DNA from: Pimelobacter simplex | GTDB lineage: Bacteria; Actinomycetota; Actinomycetes; Propionibacteriales; Nocardioidaceae | Direction of reading: 5' to 3' | Length of the DNA stretch: 64,000 nucleotides | Assembly: GCF_024662235.1 (NCBI RefSeq) | Contig: NZ_CP096277.1 | Coordinates: forward strand, 46,948 to 110,947 | In this document: positions 35,463 to 43,881 of the stretch, piece by piece | Position numbering within the stretch: the stretch's first letter is position 1 | How the letters are laid out: each line of letters starts with the position of its first letter | Position numbers and translations under genes: made by a program | Notes under the pieces: generated by a model | The model's database searches: none | The model's input: the letters and a program-made list of their open reading frames with translations, nothing else | Told to the model about the DNA's origin: nothing

Positions 35463-37460
35463 CTACACCGCCACCGGGGGGATCCCGCCGGCGGCCGCGG
35501 CGGCACCACCGGCGCCGCCCGCCGCTCCCCCACCGCCACCGGCAGCCGGGGTCTTGGGAGCTGCTCCGGCACCGCCGGCACCGCCCTGACCGCCACCCGA
35601 GCCGCCACCAGGCGCACCGCCGGTGGGCAGCGTCGGAGGTGTCGGCGGAGCAGGCGGCATGGGCGGAGTCGGCATCTGCGGGTCGTAGTCCCCGCCGCCC
35701 TGCGAACCGGGGTGCGTTCCGCTGCTCTGGTCGCCGGACTGGCCGCCGGACTGACGGCCTCCCATGCCGCTGAAGTCCGGGCCGTAGGTGCTCTGCCCGA
35801 CGCCGGCCTGGTTGGTCTCGTCCGACATCAGCGAGGTCGCCTTGGCACCGGCGGAGTTGATCCAGCCCATGCCGGTCGACAGCGCCTGGCCGACCGGCCC
35901 GAAGCTGCCGAGGACGCCCTGGGTCGACTTGTTGAACCGGTCACCGGTCGAGGCCTCCGCGCTCTGCTCACCCGAAGACCGGCCGTTGGCGTCCGTGGTC
36001 GACGCGGCCGATGAACCGCCGCCGCCGGCACCGCCGCCGAGCAGGCCCTGGAGGCCGCCCTGGATGGCCATGCCCTGTCGGAACGACGCGCCGCTGGGGG
36101 TGCCCGGGTCGACGAACGCCAGGAGCTTGAACAGAGCCAGCGGCGCCACGACGCTGATCAGGATCGTCATCACTGCCGGCAGGGCGGTGCCGAACGCCTT
36201 GGCGGTGTCGTCGGCGAGGTGGGCGGCGACACCGTTGGCGAACTGCACGCCGATGCCCAGGACCATCACCATCAGCACCGGCGTGAAGGCCGCGGCGTGA
36301 AACCAGCGCAGCGACTTCCAGAACCAGGAGCGGGTGAAGTCCGAGACCAGGCCGGCCGCCGACAGCGGGCCGGTGGCGGTCAGCACCAGCAGCGACGCGG
36401 CGCGCGCGAGGTAGACCAGGACGTGCCCGATCGCGGCGAGCCACAGGAAGATCCCGAGGAACGCGAGCGCGGTGGCCACGCCGGCGTCGGTGATGTCATC
36501 GATGCCGAGGCCGCCCAGGGGGTCCCAGTCGGGCCAGGTCTGCACCTTGAGCAGCGACTTCATCAGCGCCTTGGTGATGGCGCCGCAGGCAGCGACGATC
36601 ATCACGCAGTAGCCGAACCAGCAGGCGCAGACCACGACGAACTGGCCGGCGCCGATGAACGCCCGCGCGAGGCCCTTCCCTTCGCGCTTGAAGGCGGCAG
36701 CGCCGAGCTGGATCATCGCCAAGATGACCACCAGTGAGAGGGCGAGCCAGAGCGTGAAGGCGTAGACGTCCTTGCCCGGTCCGTCGGCGCGCAGGTCGGG
36801 GGTCAAGAACAGCTCGCTGAACGTGAGCACGATGCGCAGCACGAACAGGCCGGAGTTCCAGACCGCGAGCATGGCTGCGGTCCAGGCATCGGCCGCGGCC
36901 TTGGCGATGACGTCGCCGATGGCCTCGAACGGGTTGGGGATGTCGCCCAGGCCGGGGATGCCGCCGCCGAACAGGTCGCCGACGTTCGGGAGGCCAGGGA
37001 TGCCGGGGATCCCGGGGACCCCCGGCAAGCCCGGGAGTCCAGGCAATCCGCCGTCGCAGATCGCGTCGAGGATGCCGCAGCCGTCCGGGAGCAGTCCGGT
37101 CGCGCCGTCGAGGACGTCGCCGGCGCCGTTGATCAGGTTCCCGGCGCCGTCCTTGACCTCGCCGGCAGCGTCTTTGCCGCAGTCGATCGGGTCCTTGGCG
37201 CAGTCGACGGCGTCGCCGCCGAGGTCGCACAGCGCGTCCGGGCCGGGGCAGCCCATCTTGACGTCACGGGCCGGCAGCTGGCCGGTGGCCGCCACCGGAG
37301 CGGACCGGGCCGTCGTGGCGGCCGTGCGGGCCACCGGCTCGGCCGCGGCCGCGGCGGGCGGCTGCAGCGCGGTGGCGGCACCGACGAGCGTGGTGAGGAC
37401 GAGGACGGCCAGCGCGGCGATGCCCAGCCTGGTCACTCGGTCGACGACAGCGGCGATCAC
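35463..37460 (-). CDS. VirB6/TrbL-like polytopic membrane protein
   Basis: The 665-residue protein has a signal-like first helix, a cysteine-containing outer region, a short collagen-like Gly-X-Pro run (about residues 138-158), then about six to eight membrane helices (about 195-460) and a long Gly/Ser/Pro/Ala-rich tail. This layout is that of VirB6/TrbL-type channel components. The GTG start at 37460 overlaps the upstream stop (GTGA). It should form part of the inner channel for DNA. The low-complexity tail is likely cytoplasmic or disordered. Confidence 0.8.
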   Translation of the reverse strand: MIAAVVDRVTRLGIAALAVLVLTTLVGAATALQPPAAAAAEPVARTAATTARSAPVAATGQLPARDVKMGCPGPDALCDLGGDAVDCAKDPIDCGKDAAGEVKDGAGNLINGAGDVLDGATGLLPDGCGILDAICDGGLPGLPGLPGVPGIPGIPGLPNVGDLFGGGIPGLGDIPNPFEAIGDVIAKAAADAWTAAMLAVWNSGLFVLRIVLTFSELFLTPDLRADGPGKDVYAFTLWLALSLVVILAMIQLGAAAFKREGKGLARAFIGAGQFVVVCACWFGYCVMIVAACGAITKALMKSLLKVQTWPDWDPLGGLGIDDITDAGVATALAFLGIFLWLAAIGHVLVYLARAASLLVLTATGPLSAAGLVSDFTRSWFWKSLRWFHAAAFTPVLMVMVLGIGVQFANGVAAHLADDTAKAFGTALPAVMTILISVVAPLALFKLLAFVDPGTPSGASFRQGMAIQGGLQGLLGGGAGGGGSSAASTTDANGRSSGEQSAEASTGDRFNKSTQGVLGSFGPVGQALSTGMGWINSAGAKATSLMSDETNQAGVGQSTYGPDFSGMGGRQSGGQSGDQSSGTHPGSQGGGDYDPQMPTPPMPPAPPTPPTLPTGGAPGGGSGGGQGGAGGAGAAPKTPAAGGGGGAAGGAGGAAAAAGGIPPVAV

Positions 37461-38257
37461 TGGGGCGCTCCGTCGATCGGGATCCAGCCGGCCTGCTTGT
37501 ACTCCGGGGTGCCCGGCGCGACCGCCTGTGGCTGGCCGGTGGAGACCAGGTGGTCGATGTCCTCATCGCTGCCCTGGACCAGGCGCCAGTCCCCTACTCC
37601 GTCGACCTCGGTCCAGCGCATCAGCTGGGTGCCGGCGTAGAGGCCATCGCTGACCTTGCCGTTGGCGGTGGTGAGGGTGACGTAGCTGAGCAGGTTCACC
37701 GCGTAGTAGCCGGTGTCGAGCTCTTCGAGGGTGTAGGCGATCGGTGTCACGGCGTACGACGCGGGCGGCGGGACGTCGCCCTGCTTCGGGACGCCGGCCT
37801 GCTGGCGGCGCAGCGCGACGGCGTCGCGGGCGCGTTGCTCGAAGACCGCCTTGTCTTCGGGGGCGGCGTACAGGCCGGCCACGGCGGCGGCCTGGTCGTA
37901 GTCGAACCCGAGCTGTGCCTTGGCGACCTCGACCTGCAGGGCGACCGCACCGAGGTCTGTGGCCGGGAACCGGATGGGGTGGCCGTCGACCACCTCGGCG
38001 CCGGTCGGGATCACGACGCCGTCCGCGGGGGCGGTGTCCGGGGCCACCTGCTCGACCGAGACGTTCTGCCCCTCGGTCTGGCTCGATCCGCCGGAGGTCT
38101 TGTCGGTGCCGCCGTTGTCGTCGGCGCGTCCTCGAGCTCCGAGCCACACGGCGGTGGCCACCAGGGCGGCGATCACCACCAGGACGCCCACACGCAGCAA
38201 GGTGGTGCGGGACTCCCCCATCGGGCCGTTGATCCGGTTGCTCATCTCGTTGCGCAT
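37457..38257 (-). CDS. VirB8-like transfer protein A
   Basis: The 266-residue protein has one membrane helix (about 19-40), a Ser/Gly/Thr-rich linker, and an outer domain ending in VSDGLYAGTQLMRWTEVDGVGDWRLVQG, the curved-sheet pattern of VirB8/TcpC (NTF2-like) proteins. It would act as an assembly factor outside the membrane. An internal start (MSNRINGPMGES) is possible. It overlaps the VirB6-like gene by four bases and follows the next VirB8-like gene by one base. Confidence 0.7.
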   Translation of the reverse strand: MRNEMSNRINGPMGESRTTLLRVGVLVVIAALVATAVWLGARGRADDNGGTDKTSGGSSQTEGQNVSVEQVAPDTAPADGVVIPTGAEVVDGHPIRFPATDLGAVALQVEVAKAQLGFDYDQAAAVAGLYAAPEDKAVFEQRARDAVALRRQQAGVPKQGDVPPPASYAVTPIAYTLEELDTGYYAVNLLSYVTLTTANGKVSDGLYAGTQLMRWTEVDGVGDWRLVQGSDEDIDHLVSTGQPQAVAPGTPEYKQAGWIPIDGAPQ

Positions 38258-38258
38258 G

Positions 38259-39134
38259 TCAGTGCTCCCCTTCGTGGTCGCCGGGGTTGGTGGGTTCGGT
38301 CGTGTGGTCGGTGGACCAGGTGCGCCAGCCGGCCTCGTGGGCTAGCTGGGTGCCGGGCCAGGTTGCGGGTGCGGGTGCCGGCGGAGTGCCGGGGGCGACC
38401 ATCCAGCGGCCGCCGACCCACTGCATGCGCTCGCAGTGCGCGAAGGCGATCTGGCCCTCGGACTTGTAGGTCGCGCTGACCTTCATCAGCACGCAGACTG
38501 TGGCCCAGTCGGGGCCGTCGGTTCCCTTGATCAGCGCGCCGGCCGGCTCGAGGGAGACCGAGGCGCTGGGGTCCTTGACCTCGCCCATCCCGGTGCTGGA
38601 CAGGAAGGCCCGGACGCTGGCGGTGATCCACCAGTCCTCCGCGCGGACGCCGCCGGGCAGCGCCCAGGCGTTGTAGACCTCCTCGGCGGTGGTCAGGCTC
38701 ATCGACTGCAGCACCGCGAGGTCGATCTGGGCGAGCTGTCCGATCGCGCCCTCGGGGGTCTGCGGGAACCCGGTCATCACGAAAGCGGGTCCGTTGACGC
38801 CGGCGCCGGCCGGGATCTTGATCTCCGGGGCCTTGGTGCTGGTGGTCTCGGCCGGGAAGGCCGCGCCCTCGGGGACGCTCAGCATCGGCTCGGCCGCGAT
38901 GTCGTCGCGGTGTGCGGCACCGCGGGCCACCGTCGAGTGGTCGGTCTCGCCGGTGGCCGCGCCGGTGTTCGCGTTCGCCTCGTCCCCGATACCGGCGATC
39001 GCCAGGTACACCGCGTAGACGAGGCCGACCAGCAGGAGCACAGCCACGGCGACGGCGGCGGCGAGGATGCCGAGCAGCCGGCGCCGGCCCCACTCGGTGG
39101 TGGCCTCGGCCTTCTTCGTGGCTGCGCGCCGCAT
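38259..39134 (-). CDS. VirB8-like transfer protein B
   Basis: This 291-residue protein has a cytoplasmic basic start, one membrane helix (about 19-47) and an outer domain with VCVLMKVSATYKSEGQIAFAHCERMQWVGGRWMVAPG, split over about 218-255, again like VirB8/TcpC. Two adjacent VirB8-like genes could form a hetero-oligomeric ring. ATG 39134 shares a base with the stop of the pilin-like gene. The tail is Pro/Thr-rich and ends NPGDHEGEH. Confidence 0.7.
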   Translation of the reverse strand: MRRAATKKAEATTEWGRRRLLGILAAAVAVAVLLLVGLVYAVYLAIAGIGDEANANTGAATGETDHSTVARGAAHRDDIAAEPMLSVPEGAAFPAETTSTKAPEIKIPAGAGVNGPAFVMTGFPQTPEGAIGQLAQIDLAVLQSMSLTTAEEVYNAWALPGGVRAEDWWITASVRAFLSSTGMGEVKDPSASVSLEPAGALIKGTDGPDWATVCVLMKVSATYKSEGQIAFAHCERMQWVGGRWMVAPGTPPAPAPATWPGTQLAHEAGWRTWSTDHTTEPTNPGDHEGEH

Positions 39135-39427
39135 CAGATGCAGCCCTTGCCGAGGATCCCGTTGAGCATGCCGGGCAGGACCAGGTAGGCGATCGCGCAG
39201 GCGAACACGACGACCACCGAGATCACGCCGACCTTGGAGGCGTGCGGCAGGGAGAACACTCGGCCGGCGATGATTGCGCCGATGGCGATGATGATGCCGA
39301 GACCGAACAGGACGATGACGCCCCACAGCACGTAGCTGGTGATCTCGTTGGTGGGTCCGACAGCACCCGGGGGTGCCTTCGGGCAGACCTTGGCGGCCAT
39401 CGGGAGAACAGCGGTCATGACGTCCAT
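39134..39427 (-). CDS. pilin-like (VirB2-like) small membrane protein
   Basis: The 97-residue protein has a short N-terminal segment with VCPKAPPGAVGPTNEI, then two membrane helices (about 33-57 and 66-90) joined by a small basic loop (LPHASKVG), and a cysteine near the end. Size, topology and position fit VirB2/TrbC-type proteins, although no pilus is established for these Gram-positive systems. AAAGGAAG precedes ATG 39427. It is downstream of the ParA-like gene. Confidence 0.65.
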   Translation of the reverse strand: MDVMTAVLPMAAKVCPKAPPGAVGPTNEITSYVLWGVIVLFGLGIIIAIGAIIAGRVFSLPHASKVGVISVVVVFACAIAYLVLPGMLNGILGKGCI

Positions 39428-39465
39428 GGGTGGACTTCCTTTCTGGGTTGCTGACCCCCGGTGGG

Positions 39466-40311
39466 TCAGGCGCTTTCGCTGGTGTCGCACAGGTGTGCGG
39501 GCTCGAGCAGCTGGCGGGCTGCCGAGATCAGGGGGGCCGGGACGGGCCGGGAGTCCAGGCCGTTGACCGCGAGCTCGCGGTCCTCGGGGATCTCCACGCA
39601 CCGGTCTGCGACTAGGGCGCGCCGTACGGCGGGCCCGCCGGCGTGCTCGAGGCCCCGGGGCCACTTCTTGCGGCGCGGACCGCGCACGGCGAGGGTGATC
39701 TGCTCGGGCTGCCAGTGGTTGGCCAGCAGCTCGAGCGCGACCGAGGCGCGGCGCATCCCGGGGACGGTGGCGGTGGTGACCAGGACGATCTGGTCGGCGG
39801 TGCGGACGGCCTCGGCGAGCCAGCAGTCGGTGGCCAGAAGTTGGCCGGCCTCCCAGCCGATGTCGAGGATGGTCAGTTGGGTCTCGTGCTCGGACTCGGT
39901 CGGCAGTGGAACCTCGTCGACGCCGGCGAGGACCTCGCTGGCCCGCTCGAGCAGGACGTGTTCGCGCTTGCCCTGGCGCCAGTCGGTCGGGTGCAGGCCG
40001 AGCTCGGCGGTGCTGGCCGCGGCGAGGCCCGACGCTGTGACCGAGCAGCACTCGATGACCCGGACCGGGCTGGCCGCTGCGAGGCCGGCGGCCAAGGCGA
40101 CGGTGCTGGCCCCGACCGACCCGGCGCAGCCGATGACCGCGATGGTGTGCTCACCCGCCGACGGGGTCCAGTTGTCCGCGGCGGCGGTGCCGCGGCCGCG
40201 GGGTCCCTTGCCGGCGCCGGGGCCGGTCCGGAACTCGCCTGCGCTCACCGCGTTCCAGGCCCGCTTGAGCTCGTCGACGCCGACCGGGCGGCTCGAGGTC
40301 TGGGTGCTCAC
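39466..40311 (-). CDS. ParA/MinD-like protein with degenerate P-loop
   Basis: The 281-residue protein has the ParA/MinD fold order: P-loop region TIAVIGCAGSVGAST (56-70), then VRVIECCS, then LTILDIGWEAG, and IVLVTTATVPGMRRA. The P-loop lacks both lysines of the canonical KGGxGKT motif, so ATP hydrolysis is questionable. Such proteins accompany many actinobacterial transfer clusters and may position the channel or the DNA. The GTG start overlaps the upstream stop (GTGA) and has GGGGAGG in front. Confidence 0.72.
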   Translation of the reverse strand: MSTQTSSRPVGVDELKRAWNAVSAGEFRTGPGAGKGPRGRGTAAADNWTPSAGEHTIAVIGCAGSVGASTVALAAGLAAASPVRVIECCSVTASGLAAASTAELGLHPTDWRQGKREHVLLERASEVLAGVDEVPLPTESEHETQLTILDIGWEAGQLLATDCWLAEAVRTADQIVLVTTATVPGMRRASVALELLANHWQPEQITLAVRGPRRKKWPRGLEHAGGPAVRRALVADRCVEIPEDRELAVNGLDSRPVPAPLISAARQLLEPAHLCDTSESA

Positions 40312-40529
40312 TGGGCCTCCCCGAGGCCGCCGCGGCGGTACTCGAGCGCGGCACGGACCTCGGCCGGGGTGAGGCTGGCCAGCTGGGCCTTGGCGGCCTG
40401 CACCTCGTGCAGCTGGGCGACGCAGCCGGTGAGCTGCTCGATCGCCTCGGTCTCGCGGCCGGCGATCGCGAACAGCTCGGCGATCTGCTCCGGCGTCCGG
40501 CTCTCGCCGTCGTCCTGGGTGTTTGTCAT
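40308..40529 (-). CDS. small helical protein, first gene of secretion operon
   Basis: This 73-residue unknown protein is mostly helical (EQIAELFAIAGRETEAIEQL, then LHEVQAAKAQLASLTPAEVRAALEYRR). I start it at ATG 40529 because GGAGGTGG stands ten bases before it; a longer form starting at 40601 would run through the 37-bp element. It is coupled to the ParA-like gene by a GTGA overlap. It is the first gene of the secretion-core operon and may be a small regulator or partner of that protein. Confidence 0.65.
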   Translation of the reverse strand: MTNTQDDGESRTPEQIAELFAIAGRETEAIEQLTGCVAQLHEVQAAKAQLASLTPAEVRAALEYRRGGLGEAQ

Positions 40530-40545
40530 GGGCTTCACCACCTCC

Positions 40546-40582
40546 AGTCGCCTATGTGTCTCGGGGCGGTGGGAGCGATCAC
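40546..40582 (-). promoter_or_regulatory. 37-bp bipartite element, copy 3 (secretion core)
   Basis: On the minus strand the boxes read GTGATCGCTCCC and ACACATAGGCGACT with the same 11-base gap as copies 1 and 2. It lies 17 bases before ATG 40529 and just after the stop of the candidate regulator gene (40591). It differs from copy 2 at 5 of 26 box positions, so it is the most divergent copy. Confidence 0.7.
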
Positions 40583-40590
40583 GGTTGCGC

Positions 40591-41544
40591 TCATTCGTCA
40601 TGGCCGAACTTCCTTGGGGCGGCCGCGGCGAGGGCGCGCACGGTGCGCGAGCCGTGGCGGCGGACGGTGGCCTCAGACACCCCGATGCGGGGTGCGACGC
40701 GGCTGGACACCTCGTTGCTGAGGAGGCCGCCGTAGCCGCGGGTCAGGTTTCGGGTCTCTATCCGGTCGGCTTCGTCGACCAGGCACAGCAGCAGGTAGCG
40801 GTCGGCCGGGCTGATCACCTGGTTCTCGCAGGCCCACGCCAGCAGCTCCAGCAGCTCCTCGGTGGCCGACGGCTCCTCCTGCTCGGGGCCGGCGTCGGCG
40901 AGGATCTCGGGCCGGTGGAACAGTGCGCCGGCGGACCTCTCGGTCGGCATGGCCGCCTGGTACTCAGCTCCGCCGTCCGGGCTGGTCAGGTCGCCCGAGG
41001 AGAAGGACTCGACGAGGGTGGTGTTCGCCCAGGTGCGGTCGGCGCGGGAGACGTGGAAGAAGTCGCCGACCTCGCGGAGTACCCCGACCCGGGTGTTGAT
41101 CAGGATGTTCGCTGCGACCTTGCGCAGCCGGCGCCACTTGAAGGTCCGCACCTCGATCCACAGCTGGGAGGCCACGAGTTCGTCGATCCGCTGGACGGCT
41201 GACCAGGAGCCGGCGGCGACGGGCTGGCTGTCCCGGAAGACCTCGCGGGGCGGCAGGGTGCTCAGCCAGCCGGCGAGCCGGCACGCACCCGGCAGCAGGC
41301 ACTTGGCGAGCGCGGCAGCCGCGGCAATCTCGTCGCCACCGTCGGGGGCCGCGAGCATGGCCAGCGCCAGGAGGACCTCGTCAGAGGCTGAGCTGTCCGC
41401 CGAGGGCAGCCAGGCCCGCAGGTCGTCGAACTCCTCGACAACCCCGAGCCGAGGATCCGCTGCTACCCAGGCCGGCCACTTCTGGCGGGCCTGGTCGAGC
41501 AGTTCGCTGTTGTCGTCGAGGCCGAGCTGGTCTCCCACACTCAT
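40591..41544 (-). CDS. candidate transfer-gene regulator with C-terminal HTH
   Basis: The 317-residue protein is helical throughout. Its last 65 residues (NLTRGYGGLLSNEVSSRVAPRIGV, SEATVRRHGSRTVRALAAAAP) look like a sigma-region-4/LuxR-type helix-turn-helix. It is placed directly upstream of copy 3 of the 37-bp element and before the secretion operon, so it is the best candidate in the window for the factor that reads that element. AAAGGAG precedes ATG 41544. The GCGTCCCCCC repeat array lies in its own promoter region. No known family could be named with confidence. Confidence 0.6.
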   Translation of the reverse strand: MSVGDQLGLDDNSELLDQARQKWPAWVAADPRLGVVEEFDDLRAWLPSADSSASDEVLLALAMLAAPDGGDEIAAAAALAKCLLPGACRLAGWLSTLPPREVFRDSQPVAAGSWSAVQRIDELVASQLWIEVRTFKWRRLRKVAANILINTRVGVLREVGDFFHVSRADRTWANTTLVESFSSGDLTSPDGGAEYQAAMPTERSAGALFHRPEILADAGPEQEEPSATEELLELLAWACENQVISPADRYLLLCLVDEADRIETRNLTRGYGGLLSNEVSSRVAPRIGVSEATVRRHGSRTVRALAAAAPRKFGHDE

Positions 41545-41596
41545 CGCACTCGCTCCTTTCGTCCGTGGCTGAGCACGGCAGAAAGGTCGCGAGCGG

Positions 41597-41705
41597 GCGT
41601 CCCCGCATCCGTCCCCCGAAACCCCGGATTTCGAGGGGGGACGCTGAGGGGGGACGCACGTTTGCGCAGGTCAGAGGGCGTCCCCCCGAAAGTTGAAGAA
41701 GATTC
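41597..41705. repeat. GCGTCCCCCC inverted-repeat array, copy B
   Basis: GCGTCCCC at 41597 is followed by GGGGGGACGC at 41635-41644 and 41648-41657, the core CACGTTTGCGCAGGTCAGA at 41657-41675, and GCGTCCCCCC at 41678-41687. It matches 21061-21172 closely. It lies about 50 bases upstream of the candidate regulator start, so it may control that gene. Between here and the IS at 41861 I see no gene. Confidence 0.6.
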
Positions 41706-41860
41706 TGGGCGGCCCCTTGCGCGGCCTCGTCGAATGTCGAGATGCAGCCAATCTGGACAATGGCGAACACTTGTCAAGATCTACTGATTCGGTGGACTTC
41801 TCAGACGCTGAACCTGCCGGCGTGTACAGCTGATGTCCCGGTGACCGATCGGGCGCGAGG

Positions 41861-43259
41861 AGAGTCCCGTGGAGTGGTGGGGTTTGAGGGTCAGCGGCGG
41901 GGCTGCGTGAAGTAGGCGGCCATCGGCGGGATCTTCGGTGTGAAACGACCAAGTCACGCACTGAAGGAGAACCACCGATGGCCTTGTCCCAGTCTGCCCT
42001 GTCTGAGTTGCTCGAGGCGTTCCGCACCGGCGATGGCGTCGACATGATCCGCGAGTCGGTCCGCACTGTGCTCCAAGAGCTCGTCGAGTTCGAAGCTGCG
42101 GGCGCGATCGGCGCCGAGCGCTACGAGCGCACCGAGGACCGCGTCACCGAACGCAACGGCACCCGTCCCAAGCTGCTGGCTACCAAGGCCGGCGACGTCG
42201 AGCTGCGGATCCCCAAGCTCCGCAAGGGATCGTTCTTCCCTTCGATCCTGGAGCCGCGGCGCCGGATCGACCAAGCGCTGTACGCGGTGGTGATGGAGGC
42301 CTACGTCCACGGCATCTCGACCAGGAGCGTGGACGACCTGGTCGTCGCCCTCGGCGCCGACTCCGGGATCAGCAAGTCCGAGGTCTCCCGGATCTGTGAG
42401 CAGCTCGATGAGTCGGTCGGCGCGTTCCGCACCCGGCCGCTGGACCACACGCCCTTCCCGTACGTCTACCTCGACGCGACCTACCTCCACGTCCGGAACA
42501 AGCCCGGCAAGGGCGGCCAGGTCGTATCCATGGCGGTCGTGGTCGCCACCGGGATCGCCGCCGACGGCAGCAGGGAGGTCCTCGGACTCGACGTCGGCGA
42601 CAGCGAGGACGAGACGTTCTGGCGAAGCTTCCTGCTCAGCCTCAAGCAGCGCGGCCTGTCCGGAGTGCAGCTGGTCATCAGCGATCAGCACTCCGGGCTC
42701 GTGAAGGCGTTGAAGCGGTCCTTCCAAGGCTCCGCGCACCAGCGCTGCCGGGTCCACTTCGCCCGCAACCTGCTCGCGCACGTGCCCAAGAGCCACGCCG
42801 ACATGGTCGCCGCGGTGTTCCGCACGATCTTCGCCCAGCCCGATCCCGAGGCCGTCGCCGCCGCGTGGGACGAGGTCCGCGACCAGCTCGCCAAGTCGTT
42901 CCCCAAGGTCGCTCCGCTGATGGACGAGGCCAAGGCCGAGGTCCTCGCGTTCACCGCGTTCCCCAAGGCCCACTGGCGCAAGATCTGGTCCACCAACCCG
43001 CTCGAGCGGGTCAACAAGGAGATCAAGCGCCGCAGCCGAGTGGTCGGGATCTTCCCGAACGCGGCCGCCGTGATCAGACTGGTCGGCGCGGTCCTCATCG
43101 ACATGCACGACGAGTGGATCGCCGGCGATCGCCGCTACCTCTCAGAGGAGTCCATGGCGCTGCTCAACGACCCGATGGATACTGGTGACCACGCCGCCAT
43201 CGACAGCGGCGAGTAGGACACCGAGGATCCCCTCAAAGCCCACCACCCCGCGGGGCTCT
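41861..43259 (+). mobile_element. second type of IS256-family element
   Basis: An element of about 1.4 kb is bounded by imperfect inverted repeats of about 28 bp, starting AGAGTCCCGTGG on the left and, read inward, AGAGCCCCGCGG on the right; both share GGTGGTGGG and TTTGAGGG. I find no clear target duplication, so the exact ends are approximate or the flanks have changed. It differs from the other three IS copies in sequence. Confidence 0.75.
41978..43216 (+). CDS. IS256-family transposase, second type
   Basis: The 412-residue mutator-type transposase has its DDE residues in VYLDATYLHV, LVISDQHSGL and NPLERVNKEIKRRSR. It is about the same length as the other IS256-type protein in the window but clearly different in sequence. 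AAGGAG precedes ATG 41978. The gene is intact. Its insertion is at the left edge of accessory block B, about 430 bases upstream of the candidate regulator. Confidence 0.93.
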   Translation: MALSQSALSELLEAFRTGDGVDMIRESVRTVLQELVEFEAAGAIGAERYERTEDRVTERNGTRPKLLATKAGDVELRIPKLRKGSFFPSILEPRRRIDQALYAVVMEAYVHGISTRSVDDLVVALGADSGISKSEVSRICEQLDESVGAFRTRPLDHTPFPYVYLDATYLHVRNKPGKGGQVVSMAVVVATGIAADGSREVLGLDVGDSEDETFWRSFLLSLKQRGLSGVQLVISDQHSGLVKALKRSFQGSAHQRCRVHFARNLLAHVPKSHADMVAAVFRTIFAQPDPEAVAAAWDEVRDQLAKSFPKVAPLMDEAKAEVLAFTAFPKAHWRKIWSTNPLERVNKEIKRRSRVVGIFPNAAAVIRLVGAVLIDMHDEWIAGDRRYLSEESMALLNDPMDTGDHAAIDSGE

Positions 43260-43362
43260 GTCTCGGCGCGCGGATCGCGGAGCAGGCGAAGCCCTGTGCG
43301 AGCCTGACCACAGCGCTATAAATTGCGGGCAACGGACGATCTCGTTGAGCACGGAGGTACGC

Positions 43363-43881
43363 GTGGGTTTGTTTGGAGGGAGTGCCGAAAAGGCGACCCG
43401 GAAGTTCTTCGCAGCCGACACACCTCGCGAGGCTCAGGCCCAGATCGCAAAGGGTGCCGACATCAACGGCTTCGACGTGCCCGGCATTGGGCGGATGATC
43501 CCTTTGGCTCGGCAGGCTCACCAGGGCAATGCCGCCATGGTGACGTGGCTGCTCGAGAACGGCGCCGACCCCGCCCTACAAGATGCAACGGGGGATACCG
43601 CGCTTCACATCGCGGCCAACCGCGGCAAGGTCACCGTGATTCCGATTCTGGTTGCGGGCAACGCCGACATCGAGGCCACCGACAGTCGGGGTAACACACC
43701 ACTGCACCGCAGCGTGATGCCCGGAGACCTTGAAGCGACGCGAGTACTGTTGGAACTTGGGGCGAACCCAAATGCTCGCTCCGAAGAAGGCACGCCGCTG
43801 TCACTCGCCGCTCGCGGCCTTCATCGCAACAGTTGGGAAATGGAGCAACTGCTCCGCTCTCATGGAGCGACACAGCACTAA
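43363..43881 (+). CDS. ankyrin-repeat protein
   Basis: The 172-residue protein contains about four ankyrin repeats (residues about 48-165: GNAAMVTWLLENGADPALQD, GDTALHIAANRGKVTVI, GNTPLHRSVMPGDLEATRVLLELGANPN, each given in part). Ankyrin proteins mediate protein contacts; the partner is unknown. GGAGG stands six bases before GTG 43363, which I prefer to the in-frame TTG at 43345. There is no signal peptide. It is an orphan gene between insertion elements. Confidence 0.83.
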   Translation: MGLFGGSAEKATRKFFAADTPREAQAQIAKGADINGFDVPGIGRMIPLARQAHQGNAAMVTWLLENGADPALQDATGDTALHIAANRGKVTVIPILVAGNADIEATDSRGNTPLHRSVMPGDLEATRVLLELGANPNARSEEGTPLSLAARGLHRNSWEMEQLLRSHGATQH

